Source: Hippopus hippopus (lineage: Eukaryota; Mollusca; Bivalvia; Cardiida; Cardiidae). From it: DNA of 64,000 nucleotides. This document shows positions 23,530 to 34,590 of this stretch, piece by piece (within the stretch, counting starts at the first letter, position 1; each line of letters starts with the position of its first letter). The stretch spans positions 9,134,412-9,198,411 of the forward strand of contig OX328108.1 of assembly GCA_946811185.2 (NCBI GenBank). The letters run 5' to 3'. The translations under genes were made by a program, and so were the position numbers. The notes beneath the pieces were generated by a model. It saw only the letters and a list, made by a program, of their open reading frames with translations, did not search any database and was not told the origin of the DNA.

Positions 23530-24676
23530 GATTCTGAGCTACTTACACCTAACTGTCTCAACAATTTCGGTATTTTTTTTCTTAATAAACTCGTGCTCGA
23601 GTTGATTTTCTCTTATGTCAATTAGAGGTCTTTTTCTCTTCCTGTTTTGCTGTTCACCTCTGGGAAGATCGGCCTGATGACGGACCCCCTGATTCTTGTT
23701 TTGGTCTTCGGTAACAGACAGCTCAGCAGCAGCTTGATCTCTTAGATCAACATGTTGATCTTGTTGCAAAGGAGGTGAATGCTGTCTTCTAACCAGTGCC
23801 TTTCCATATCTACGATGTCTTGAACAACTGAACTGTAAAAAAACAGGAAAAAATAGTTTAAAATAGACAAATGATGTTACAATAATGTTAAACAGACCAT
23901 AAGACTGCAAAAAACACGTCCTAAAAAGACCATACTTTAACTTGAGATTTACGGAATTGTACCATTCGTATTCAAATTTAGCTTATATTTGTTAATATAT
24001 GTCTTTGAGAACTGAGACCTTGAAACTGAAACGTTCATTAATTAGTGACTTATCATTAAAATCCTTCGTAATGAGAAATAATGATTATTTTCGTTAATTT
24101 TCGTGTTTTATTTATCTTCATCATCATCTTCTTCTTCTTCATCATAATTATTTCCATTACGTTATCTCAATGAATATCATGGAATAAATGTTTCATCATA
24201 TTTGTCATTTATGGTCATCATTTGCATCAAAATCACTATTCTTTATCAACTTCATATACTAGTAGAGAGAAAATACTGGTTTCTCCTTTTCCCACAATGT
24301 TTTCTACCATTTCGGAGATAAATATCATCATTTTGGCTGTATTCAAGTTTCCGCCTGCAAACGCTTTCATTTTGGAGAAATCTAAAATTTTGTCGTTTGG
24401 TAAAGAGTTTAATTGTTACCTACCGAATATCTAAATCTTCGATATTCTCAGTTTGCTGACCAATCAGCTTTCCAAGTTTGGTTGACATCCTGTCTCGCAA
24501 CTGCTTTGGGTTAGCAGTCTGATATAGTTATTTTATTGATGCTGGCAGTTGGTCTAAATTCTGCTTCACATCCTCTAAAATATTTAGTAGGATGAGCTTA
24601 GTAAGATCGAAGGATAAGCAATGTTTCCTCCTTTCCGACTTTTACCGTTTTCTTTCGGCGTTGGAGGAGGGTTCCT
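23530..24676 (-). pseudogene. Myb/SANT-like protein relic (two exons)
   Basis: Minus-strand exon A (about 24676 to 24433) follows a tttgtttcag acceptor. It contains KEETLLILRSY and, after stops and a shift, NPKQLRDRMSTKLGKLIGQQ then TENIEDLDI, ending near a gtaggt donor. Exon B (about 23834 to 23540) follows tttttttacag and reads FSCSRHRRYGKALVRRQHSP..., a Gln-rich middle, then QQNRKRKRPLIDIRENQLEH and EFIKKKNTEIVETVR before a gtaagt donor. The layout (helical DNA-binding part, linker, basic coiled tail) resembles Myb/SANT-like partners of Harbinger transposases. Two or more stops in exon A suggest a relic; exon B alone is open. Function not assigned firmly. Confidence 0.4.
24240..24420 (+). 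repeat. foldback repeat family F1 copy
   Basis: Contains TTTCTCCTTTTCCCACAATG, CTGCAAACGCTTTCATTTTG and ATCTAAAATTTTGTCGTTTG. Confidence 0.6.
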
Positions 24677-24929
24677 GAAACAAAAATGTATAGGTTAGCC
24701 AGAGATAAAGCTCCGAGTAACAAATAAAAGAACAGTGTTGGCCTTTCGAAAGAAACCTAGTTCGCGTTGCTCTAGCTGTAAAGTAATCCGATGATAATTT
24801 GCATAAACAATTCATTTACAATAAGTGCAAAATTAAAAAACAAAAACAAAAAAAAAAAACATGTATTTGTTTTACTATTATATTTTTAGTCACTAATTCT
24901 ATTCTGATAGTATCAATTTTATTACATTT

Positions 24930-25230
24930 TATAGGTGTGAAGCTGAAAAGGCATATGGTTGGTTGTTCGTTGATGATCATTAATGATTTACATTAATGAA
25001 GAGGAGCTTTGTGATGACGATATCGATGATGATAGTTATAATAGTTATGGATCTTGTGCATGATAGTTATAATAGTTATGAATCTTGTGTATGATACTTA
25101 CTTTCATCAAGCTCTTCATGTATATAATGACATTCATTTCAAAAGCATCAAAAATCAGGACAAGAAAACTGACTGACAGAAAGACCGAAAAACGGACAGG
25201 GAGACAATTATACATACTAATCAAACTAGA
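24930..25230 (+). repeat. module shared with 28780-29040
   Basis: Shares GTGAAGCTGAAAAGGCATAT-type start, ATAGTTATAATAGTTATGAA, TTTCATCAAGCTCTTCATGT and GACAGAAAGACCG with 28780-29040. It is the left shoulder of the FB repeat module. Confidence 0.65.
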
Positions 25231-25329
25231 ACTTGTTTTTCTACAAAAAATACAGGTGTCTCCCCCCTTTTTGGTGTCAGAAGGATTGACATGTGACCAA
25301 GGAAAGTTCAAACTGAAATAATGGTCATG

Positions 25330-26260
25330 TTTCTCTAACAGTTTCCGAGTTATAGAGTGGACACAAAGTTGTAAACGTAAAATTTGTAAGGAAAATAATC
25401 AAAGGGAAATAACTCGAAAAAAATTATACAAGCCAGAGTTATGGTTCTTGTGCATGACACTTCATCCGATGGTGCTTTACAAATGTGTGAAGTTTTATCA
25501 AAATATCTGGAAAAGTTTTAGAGTTATAGAGCAGACATGATTTGTGATGGAAAATAATGAAAGGAAAATAACTCGAAAACTATGCAAGCCGGAGTTATGG
25601 TTCTTGTTCAAGACACTTTCTCTGATGGCGCTTTACAAATGTCTGAAGTTTTATCAAAATATCTGACAAGGTTTTCAAGTTATAGAGCGGACACGATTTG
25701 TGACGGAAAATAATCAAAGGGAAATAACTCGGAAAATATGAAAGCTGGAGTTATGGTTCTTGTGCATGACACTTTGTCTGATAGAGCTTTACAAATATGT
25801 GAAGTTTTATCAAAATATCTCAAAAAGTTTTCGAGTTATAGGGCACACACAATTTGTGACAGAAAATAATTAAAGAGAAATAACTCAAAAAATATGCAAG
25901 CCAGGGTTATGGTTCTTGTGCATGACACTTTGTCTGATGGAGCTTTATAAATGTGTGAAGTTTTATCAAAATATCTGAAAAGGTTTTCGAGTTACAGAGC
26001 GGACAGGGTTTGTGACGGAAAATAATAGAAGGGAAATAACTGGAAAAATATGCAAGCCCAAGGTTATGGTTCTTGTGCATGACACTTTGTCTGATGGAGC
26101 TTTAGAAATGTGTTAATTATTATCAAAACATCTCAAACAGTTTTGGAGTTATAGAGCGGACACGATTTGTGACGGACAGACGGACGGACAGACGAACGGA
26201 CGGACGGACGCACAGGGAAAAACAATATGTCTCCCAACCCTGAAGGGCGGGGGGGGGGAC
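25330..26260 (+). repeat. 157-bp minisatellite, about five units
   Basis: The block GAGTTATAGAGCGGACAC recurs near 25347, 25521, 25678, 25833, 25989 and 26146. Units include GGGAAATAACTCG, ATGCAAGCC, GGTTATGGTTCTTGTGCATG and ACACTTTGTCTGATGG. The array closes with a GGACAGACGGACGGACAG tract and CCCTGAAGGGCGGGGGG. The matching position in the next FB module (after 29040) lacks the array. Confidence 0.85.
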
Positions 26261-26269
26261 ATGAAAAAG

Positions 26270-28307
26270 ACAAATTAATTGATTAAACTCGTATACAATC
26301 GCTTATAATATCGTAATGCTGTTTCAACTTAGGAGTAAGATTGTTTTACTCAGTTTTGGAGCATGGAGCGTTGCCTATAAAAAATGACAGAAAGATGCTC
26401 AATAATGAAAATCGCATATTTTTTTGTATAGAACTGTGGTGAATAAAACATATGTGAATCACTTGGAAGAACACAAACTTCAGAATATCGTGTTTGTATG
26501 TTTAACAAAGCTCTTTGCTGACTTCCGCGTGTTGATTTTCCAGAAATCATAGTCGCTGACGGAAGTTTGTTGGATCAAACGTCTTCAACAACCAACCAAC
26601 CACCAAAAGAACAATACAGAAATATGCAATGACATCCCAGACATTCCGTGCGTCATCATCTATTACATATCTAATCATCTGATTGTCAAAAAAAGTACAT
26701 TTTTGTGCTTACCTAGCAAAATTCTTGGGCGCGGCCATGTTTTTACCTTGAGCGGGTACGTTCAATTGACAGGAGCAGGAACATTGATCTGCAGCAAGAG
26801 CATAAGGTCTCTCCAGGGTGCACGTTCTTGTTCCAGATCAACGTTGCTGCTCCTGTCAATTGAACGTACCCGCTCCAGGTAAAAACATAGCTGCGCCCAT
26901 AAGATTTTGCAAGGTAAGCACAAAATCATATTTTTTACATGTTAATAAATGGATATGCATTTGAAGGTTGTCGCACGGAATGTCTGGGATGTCAGTGCAC
27001 GTTAATCTGTAGTTCTTTTGGTGGTTAATAGTTTGTTGAAGACGTTTAATCCGGCAAACTTCCGTTGGCGACTACGATTTCTGGAAAATCAATACTTGGA
27101 GTCTCCAAAAATCTTTATAAAACATATACACTCGATATTCTGAAATGTGTGCCGCGTCAGTTGACCTATATAATGATTATTTCTCCCAACTATAAACCGG
27201 AAAAAAATTAAATTGCAATTATGAAGCAGTATTTTGCCATTTTTGCATTACAACGTAACATGCCCCTAAATTCAATATGACGATCCAGCTCCTGGGTTAA
27301 TACACGGTAAGTCTTCGTGTTAAAGTAAACAATTTTGTCATTTTGGTCAAGATTCTATTTTATTATCGTGGTCACAGTCACAGGTTCGCCATCGTTCATA
27401 ATAGCAATAATTATCATTATGAATGACCAACCATATATTCCAAATTAGTTGAACATCTACAGACATCGGTTAAGGCATTAGATTGAGGCTAAATAGTAAA
27501 TTGTACAGAAATACAATACACCCCAAAAGAACAGGTGCAGTGTTCCACACTGTGGCCTAGTCACATCTCTAAGATTACATTGTCATCCTTATTTGGTGTT
27601 GTGGTTGGTGAACATATTTTACACAGCCTACTGTAAAACCTGTATGTTTTAACCCTTTATCAAATATTTCCTAATTTAAATGAACTGATGTAGAATACTA
27701 AACAAAGCATTTGGGCTTTTTTTTTTTTCTCTTTTCTTTTCTCACACTGTATTCTATCAATGAGATAAGTATCTTTCAGTTTAGTCACATTTCAAGCTAT
27801 TTCTGCCACTTGATTCCTGTCGATATAGATCGATAGATCGGTTCAAATGTGTTGTTTAATGAATATTTAAATGGCAGTACAATCCTACAACACGTTGAAC
27901 CTTTTTTTTTTTTTTTTATTAGTAGGCCTGACTTTATTGAGCATGTATTCCGGCGATCTCGGGTTCTCTGTTTCTCTCCCCAGTTTTATTAAGCTGGAAA
28001 AATCAGATACTCATCGTCAAAAACAATGGAGAGAGAGAGATAGTGGAGCGGATTTGTCTGATAGGCCTTTGTGTCTTCTCAATTTGTTTCAGAAAGTAAC
28101 GATCCTAAGTTGTTTGTAACAATTTTATATACATTGTTGGTGAGTTTTTTTTTTTTTTTTTTTTAATGAAAGTGGTCAATGCTGAATACATATTTCATTC
28201 AAATATTAAATTCAAATTTTATCTGTTCAAAATAACAAATACATGATTTATAAGTGAGCGTTTTAAACGTACAAAGTATTAACCCTTTGGGTCTCAAAAA
28301 GAAAAAC

Positions 28308-28342
<35 letters not shown>

Positions 28343-28780
28343 CACACACAAAAGTCGCCTGCAACATTATTTCTTTTAGTATGAAAATATGAAAATACTT
28401 TTTAATAATCTGCCGTAGATAATCACATTAATTCGTTCTTTTTTCCCTTATCTATGCAAAGTAACACTACAGGCAAATATTGAAATGTCATGATCAGGCA
28501 CCGCCAGCTTCGGTAGCGGTTGATTCGGGACTGCATTATTTGTCTATGTCGTTTTCTGGTGCCAAAAGATTTAAGAATTTACCGGATCTGTTTTCGTGCA
28601 AAATATCAAAAACTATGCATCTATATAGCGTATTTCACACAAAAAATGGCTGGTTAATTTGAAACAAATTCGTCATCCGTCATTCGTAAGCTACATTAAG
28701 GTTTAAATAGGGTCTACTGTTTTGCAAAGGTGTAAAAAGATCTTTACATATCAAAATCGTAATATTAGATGTAACTACAT
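26270..28780. repeat. foldback repeat FB, copy 2
   Basis: Large imperfect palindrome centred near 26820. The left arm (about 26270-26815) carries CAGAAATCATAGTCGCTGAC, GACATCCCAGACATTCCGTG and GGGCGCGGCCATGTTTTTAC; the right arm carries their complements at about 26880-27130. The right arm continues to about 28780 and is repeated, inverted, at 34590-37380. Noncoding. Confidence 0.8.
28306..28351. repeat. (CA)n microsatellite
   Basis: ACACAC tract with two interruptions. Confidence 0.95.
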
Positions 28781-29497
28781 GCTTTTAGGTGTGCAGCTGA
28801 CAAGGCTTGTGGTTGGTTGCTCGTTGATATCATTATTATTAATTTACATTAAGGAAGAGAAGTCATGTAACGGCGATATCAAAGATAATAGTTATAATAG
28901 TTATGAATCTTGTGCATGATACTTTCATCAAGCTCTTCATGTATATAATGACATTTCATTTCAAAAGCACAAAAAAAAAATCAGGACGAGAAACCTGGCT
29001 GACAGAAAGACCGAAAGACGGACAGGCAGACAGTTATACATACTGATAAAAAACAAATTATATTTATTAAAATCGCAGACAATCGCTTATAATATCGTAC
29101 GCTGTTTCAGCTCAGGAGCTGGATCCTTTCATTGAGTTTTGGAGCATGAGCGTTGCCTATATTATTTGAGAGAAAGTTGCTCTATAATGAACATCGCATA
29201 TATTTTTGTTTAGAACTGTTGAATAAAGCATATATGAATCACTTGGTAGAGCACAAATTTCGGAATATCGTGTATGTATGTTTAACAAAATTTTTTGCTG
29301 ATTTCTTCGTGTTGATTATTCAGAAATCATAGTCGCTGACGAAAGTTTGTTGGATTAAACGTCTTCAACAACCAACCAACCACCAAAAGAACAATACAGA
29401 AATATGCACTGACACCCCAGACATTCCGTGCGACATCCGTCTACTGCATATCTATTCATCTGATTGATAAAGAAGCATGTTTTCAGGCTTACCTAGC
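28780..29497 (+). repeat. foldback repeat FB, copy 3 left arm
   Basis: Direct relative of 24930-25230 plus 26270-26720, ending TTTCAGGCTTACCTAGC. The matching sequence resumes at 34363 (AAATTCTAGGGCGCGG); the gap is the direct-repeat element. Confidence 0.75.
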
Positions 29498-30156
29498 TAA
29501 GGCAGCAGAACACAGTTTCGGTGTAAAATGTTGTAGGTACTTGGGACGTCACACCAAACTTTTCAGATTAGCGTCAAAATAATCAACCTGAAATTATAAA
29601 AAGCACTGAAATGCAACAGCACAATCCTATTTCTTTAGATTTTATCAATAAATCATGTTCAACTTGTGAAATAGTAAAATTACTGATCAATACAGGCAAA
29701 GTGGGATGGTCGGAAAAAAACTGACAAAATATGCCATTTTAGCCTATATTCCAAAATTCACAAAATGCAAACCCAGGAAGCTAGCCTGAAAATGCCAAGC
29801 TAAATTGAAACTCAAACCAACACATAATCTGGGGATAAAGTCCAAAATAACACGTTTCCATGCCGTTTTTTCGCAATCTTTCATGCCCTTACCCCACCCT
29901 TATATTTGCCGCTAAAAATGGCTGCTAGCTCCATGACCCCTCAGATTCGCATTTGGGGTCAAACCTATAGAACAAAGAAGGAAAGGTCATGACCTCCTCT
30001 TTCGTAGAAAAATTAAATGCTTCTTTTCCTTAATCTAACACAATTCATGGGTGTAATAACTCTTCTTCTTATCAAAATTGCACTGAAAACCTACCTTTCT
30101 CAATTATTTCTAATTTTGACCATGGCCAATTCGAAACAAACTGTTTACAGATGCCT
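29498..30156 (+). repeat. left terminal direct repeat
   Basis: 659 bp, begins TAAGGCAGCAGAACACAG and ends TTTACAGATGCCT. Differs from 33705-34362 at a GGCAAAGTGG/GGCAAGTGG indel and a TTTCTCAATT/TTTCTTAATT substitution. No open frame of note. Confidence 0.95.
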
Positions 30157-30973
30157 TAAGGCAAAAATGAAATTTTTCAAATATGCCAAAAAACACTTTA
30201 AACACTTTAAACAAGTACCTTGTCCTGTTACTGACTGATCTTAACCAGCAGAATGAGGCTCAGTTGCACAGAACTCATTTCACATGGATTCTTAACCCTT
30301 ATGCAAATAAGCATATTTTACCCCATTTTCCTGGCAATTTGAGCTCAAAGACAAGTCTAGGGAGAATCACTTGAACTTCACTTTTACAACCTCAAGCTAG
30401 TTTCTTTTCTCTTTCTGGACATAAATTTTACCTCAGGTACTTGTTCAGTTGCAAAAGCACTGGTTTTTCCCTGTCTTTGGTTCCGTTTCTGTTAAAATTG
30501 TCACTTTTTTTTTAACATACAATGCCAAATTGCCTGTCTGTTCCATAGAAAATTCTAATAATTAGAATTTTTAGAAACTGCTTCAACAAGTTTAAGATAT
30601 AAGCAACTTGCAAAACATATAAGAAACAAATAGAACACAAAAACTGAACCCTTTCCAAAAAATTTACCTTAGAAATTAAATTCTATCCAATTAAAGGGAG
30701 GTAATCCAAATGGTCAGAGTCAGAATTGAAGGCTGTTAATATAATGAGGCATCTGCTAATACTCCAATAGTGTGTAGAAGTAAATGTGTTTGTGAAATCT
30801 GATATTATTTCTGATAAATCCACATTTTTGAGAGCCTAATTGGTCAGTTTATCTCTTGTCCTATCAAGAAGACCAAGAAATATGCACAATCTCCCACTTT
30901 CTGAGTTGACTTTGTCAAGAAAGGAAGGTTTTTTTCCACAAGTTAGAGTGAAATCTCAGTGTTAAACAAGAAA
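30157..30973. other. element interior upstream of the transposase
   Basis: AT-rich, with no open frame of note. It starts TAAGGCAAAAATGAAATTT, weakly resembling the complement of the opposite interior end (TAAGGTAATTTTGAATTT). It presumably holds the transposase promoter; no motif was recognised. Confidence 0.4.
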
Positions 30974-32839
30974 ATGCCTAGAAATTACAGGAAATGTTGG
31001 ATTAGTTGCAACAAATCTACCAAAAAGAGAGCTACCCAGTTTAAAAAGGGTCATCGGGCAACTTGTAATGGAACGGTGAAAACTACATCAGATGTCATAC
31101 CGACGACACATGGCAGACCAATGGTACGCGTTTCCAGTCAGGAGGCTCAAGATCTTGAGTTAATGTCTTCTTCTTCTTCTTTTCTTCCTTTCACACTTAG
31201 ACCGCAGCATGACAAAGAACCAAATGAAAATGAAAATGTGGATTTAACAGAGAATGTGATTATGAATATGGGAAAACTAAGAGAGTTGATGAACCTTGTG
31301 CACGGGAATTCCTGCGAAAACCCTAGGGTTAATGTTAATATTGTTGACCGCACGGGCCTCTGTGTATCTGTTTACATGAAGTGCAGTGTGTGCCATTTCA
31401 GTCTACAGCCACTGCAGCTATCAGACACTGTGAAAAAGGCCTACGGACCACCGGCTGGTGAACTCAATGAATTGGCAGTATTGCCTGCAGTCAAGACAAA
31501 AATGGGCCTGGCAGACATTACCACAGTTCTGACATGTCTAAATATCAAAGCTCCTAGCAGAACAGTGCTTCAGAGAAAATTCAGCACATTGTGTGATAAG
31601 ATGGTTGACCTGAATGAGCAACAAATGGAAAAAAATCAAAAATATTTGCGACACGTGACTTCGCTGATACCGAATGAACCACGGGTCGATGCACAATACG
31701 ACGTGTCATACTCAAGCAGGCCTCAAGGTGGCAGCGAAAAGGCCCAACAGAGTTTTGCCGCAATTATAGAACATACGACCACCAGAAAATTACCAATTGC
31801 AGCAGCTGTGGCCAATAAACATTGCGGAATTAGAGGCTGTGACCACAGAGAGGCAAAGTGTAAGAAGACATATAGTTCCAATAAGTCAATTGCAGCGAGT
31901 GAGCGCTCACTTCTGCATGGTATGTTAAACAATGTGGAAAGAGCAGGACTTGTAACACTTCGTTCAATCACGACTGATGCCAGCGCACAGCTTGCTAAAG
32001 CGATGACAGATTATAATTCTAAAAGTGGTTCAAGACTTTCCCACTACAAATGTTTTGTGCACAGACTAAGGACACTCGAACGACATGTCAGAGCACTTCC
32101 TCTGTACAGCATTCCAAAAGCGTACAACAAAAAAGGGTATATTCAGAAGCTGGCCAGCTGTATAAGAACTCGCGTAAGAATGGAGCTGAAAAATGCACGA
32201 ACACTGAAAAAATATGACCAATCATTTATCGAAAGTGGCACGGCAGCAGTTCTTAACATTACGAATTGTTTATCAGGTGACCATCGACAGTGCCGACAGA
32301 AGTCATCAGTATGTAAAAGCCACCTTTCCCCATACAGTACAAGCATGCTGCCTTATGGAGTTCACTTAGAACTTAGTCAAAGAGATCTGAATTTAATCCA
32401 AAATGAAATCAACAGAATGTTTGATGAAGATGGCCTGTAGAGTATGGGCAAACTTTATAATACAAACATGTGTGAGAGCCTGCACTCCACAGTATATCGA
32501 CTTGCTCCGAAGTCCATTTGTTGGAGCCGGAATTTTCCAGCCCTTTGCCATTCGGCTGTGCATTCGACTTCGCTCGGACCAAGTCAGTCTACGATACAAT
32601 TGGCGCAAGCTGCTGGCATCAGTGTGCGGAGGAATTCTCAATTCTACAGGCAACTTAAACTTAAAGACCGTTGCAGGAGGTATGACTCTAAACGAAGATC
32701 TTCACCTGAGCACAAACAGAAGAGATACTTTTTGCGGAAAAAAAAATCAAATCAATCCCTATTTGGCGATTCCCTGTACAGTGTTGAAAATGCAGCCTCT
32801 ACATCAGCTCAAGATCATAACTATGGCCTCTCTTCATGA
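30974..32839 (+). pseudogene. Mutator-like transposase, one in-frame stop
   Basis: Frame of 622 codons from ATG 30974 (MPRNYRKCWI) to the stop at 32837-32839, interrupted only by TAG at 32438-32440 (codon 489). It resembles Mutator-like transposase-domain proteins common in marine invertebrate genomes: TGLCVSVYMKCSVCHF (about 127-142), GELNELAVLP, GLADITTVLTCLNI (178-191), VDAQYDVSYSSRPQGG (238-253, first acidic residue D243), SITTDASAQ (D335), HYKCFVHRLRTL (358-368) and, past the stop, NTNMCESLHS (probable catalytic Glu) and APKSICWSRNF. The N-terminus is basic; no zinc finger was recognised. The stop would remove the catalytic Glu, so the copy is inactive unless read through. The lack of other damage points to a young lesion. 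Confidence 0.8.
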
Positions 32840-32869
32840 TAAAAAAATTAACTATCTACATGATAGCCT

Positions 32870-33382
32870 TTAACCCCCCTTCCCCCCCCCCACAAACTTT
32901 GAACCCCCCCCCCCACACACAAACTTTGAACCATGAACTTTCATCAAAATACAACAATAACTAAACCAACCAGCAACATGGTTTGAAGCCAAATAACATT
33001 TACCAAAGATGCAGTTCTGGAAACCTCTGTGGCCAGTACATTCTCCATTACTGTGACAAATTTTACGTGCATTGTTAATGGATATGTTTTCATATGATAA
33101 GTGATCAACATTGATACATAATTTGTTGTGACACAAATGTGACACATGCTTGTCACTACAAAGCTGAATTGGACTTTTCTCGATAAAGTATGCAAGTCGA
33201 TGAACCAGCAGTTTCAACCTTTTACCATCAACCGAGACTCGGTATACACCATAGCCATATATATCGGTTGGGCCGGTCCAAACTACACATTCATCATGGG
33301 CCAGAGACTTGTCGGATAAAGCATTTCGGAACATGACGACTCTTTCCGGACACAATGGAGTCTTGAAGAATGCACTGGCCAT
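32870..33382 (-). CDS. His-Cys box (His-Me finger) endonuclease
   Basis: An open frame of 170 residues on the minus strand, from ATG at 33382. CVVWTGPTDIYGYGVYRV (about 33-50) and LLVHRLAYF lead into HVSHLCHNKLCINVDHLSYE, SINNARKICHSNGECTGH and then C. This matches the zinc-binding loop domain of His-Cys box homing endonucleases: first-site ligands C, C, C, H; second-site C, C, H, C; the catalytic His of SHLC and the Asn of SINN as in I-PpoI-type enzymes. All expected residues are present. The C-terminus runs into glycine-rich low complexity from a C-run (32879-32920). It is convergent with the transposase and inside the same direct repeats. Family members cut specific DNA sites; the role here is unknown. 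Confidence 0.7.
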   Translation of the reverse strand: MASAFFKTPLCPERVVMFRNALSDKSLAHDECVVWTGPTDIYGYGVYRVSVDGKRLKLLVHRLAYFIEKSPIQLCSDKHVSHLCHNKLCINVDHLSYENISINNARKICHSNGECTGHRGFQNCIFGKCYLASNHVAGWFSYCCILMKVHGSKFVCGGGGSKFVGGGKGG

Positions 33383-33704
33383 AATAGGTATGTGGGTTTG
33401 TTGCTGTAATATCAGAAATGGTCTATATTTACCAGAATTGCCTAAATCAAACTGCTTTCAAGGAAAACGTCGCCGGAAAAGTCCAAAAATAGCAAAATAA
33501 GGCGACATGACGTCGAGCGCCAAATTCGCCAAATTTGCCTTTTTCCGCATTTTGAGTTACCTCTCTTTTTTAAATCAATATCAGCCAAAATTTACAGTCT
33601 TAGAATCATCTTAAGTACTATTTCCAGATTAGAAATTGATAGAATTACTAGAATAAATGCAATCTGCGATCAAAATACAAACTTCATAAAATTCAAAATT
33701 ACCT
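33383..33704. other. element interior upstream of the endonuclease
   Basis: No open frame. Contains a CRE-like ATGACGTCG near 33507 and ends AAATTCAAAATTACCT. Probably holds the endonuclease promoter. Confidence 0.35.
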
Positions 33705-34362
33705 TAAGGCAGCAGAACACAGTTTCGGTGTAAAATGTTGTAGGTACTTGGGACGTCACACCAAACTTTTCAGATTAGCGTCAAAATAATCAACCTGAAA
33801 TTATAAAAAGCACTGAAATGCAACAGCACAATCCTATTTCTTTAGATTTTATCAATAAATCATGTTCAACTTGTGAAATAGTAAAATTACTGATCAATAC
33901 AGGCAAGTGGGATGGTCGGAAAAAAACTGACAAAATATGCCATTTTAGCCTATATTCCAAAATTCACAAAATGCAAACCCAGGAAGCTAGCCTGAAAATG
34001 CCAAGCTAAATTGAAACTCAAACCAACACATAATCTGGGGATAAAGTCCAAAATAACACGTTTCCATGCCGTTTTTTCGCAATCTTTCATGCCCTTACCC
34101 CACCCTTATATTTGCCGCTAAAAATGGCTGCTAGCTCCATGACCCCTCAGATTCGCATTTGGGGTCAAACCTATAGAACAAAGAAGGAAAGGTCATGACC
34201 TCCTCTTTCGTAGAAAAATTAAATGCTTCTTTTCCTTAATCTAACACAATTCATGGGTGTAATAACTCTTCTTCTTATCAAAATTGCACTGAAAACCTAC
34301 CTTTCTTAATTATTTCTAATTTTGACCATGGCCAATTCGAAACAAACTGTTTACAGATGCCT
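33705..34362 (+). repeat. right terminal direct repeat
   Basis: 658 bp, nearly identical to 29498-30156. Followed directly by FB repeat sequence (AAATTCTAGGGCGCGG). Confidence 0.95.
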
Positions 34363-34590
34363 AAATTCTAGGGCGCGGCCATATTTTTACCTTGAGCGGT
34401 TACGTTCAAGTGACAAGAGCAGTAAGGTTGACCTGGAACAAGAACGTAAGGTCTCTCCAGGGTGCACCCTGGAGAGACCTTACGTTCTTGCTCCAGATCA
34501 ATGTTACTGCTCCTGTCAATTGAACGTAACCCCGCCCCCCCGATAAAAAGATGGCTGCGCCTAGAATTTTTCTAGATAAGCACCAAAACA
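34363..34590. repeat. FB central hairpin
   Basis: Long hairpin with arms of about 95 bp around GGGTGCACCC (34460-34469). The left arm has AAGAACGTAAGGTCTCTCCA; the right has its complement. Equivalent hairpin or half-hairpins: 21660-21820, 26715-26910 and 37265-37380. Confidence 0.85.

Larger units (their letters stand above)
29498..34364. mobile_element. direct-repeat element: Mutator-like transposase + His-Cys endonuclease
   Basis: A 4.9-kb insertion in the FB repeat. Outer borders are TAA (29498-29500) / GGCAGCAG and GATGCC / TAA (34362-34364), read by comparison with the uninterrupted relative near 26711 (CTTACCTAGCAAAATTCTTG). It has two direct terminal repeats of about 658 bp (one indel and one substitution noticed), a Mutator-like transposase frame (30974-32839, +) and a His-Cys box endonuclease (32870-33382, -), placed tail-to-tail 30 bp apart. 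Inner junctions are CCTTAAGG palindromes (30152-30163 and 33702-33709). Near-identity of the repeats implies recent formation. Alternatives: two short TTAA/TAA-flanked elements bracketing a third, or a tandem rearrangement. Confidence 0.7.

Noticed and set aside
32403..32873. 156-codon frame overlapping the transposase
   Set aside because: Out-of-frame shadow; the conserved transposase residues are in the other frame.
29498..34364. LTR retrotransposon
   Set aside because: The direct repeats suggest LTRs, but there is no TG...CA, primer site, gag, reverse transcriptase or integrase; the genes are a DNA transposase and an endonuclease.
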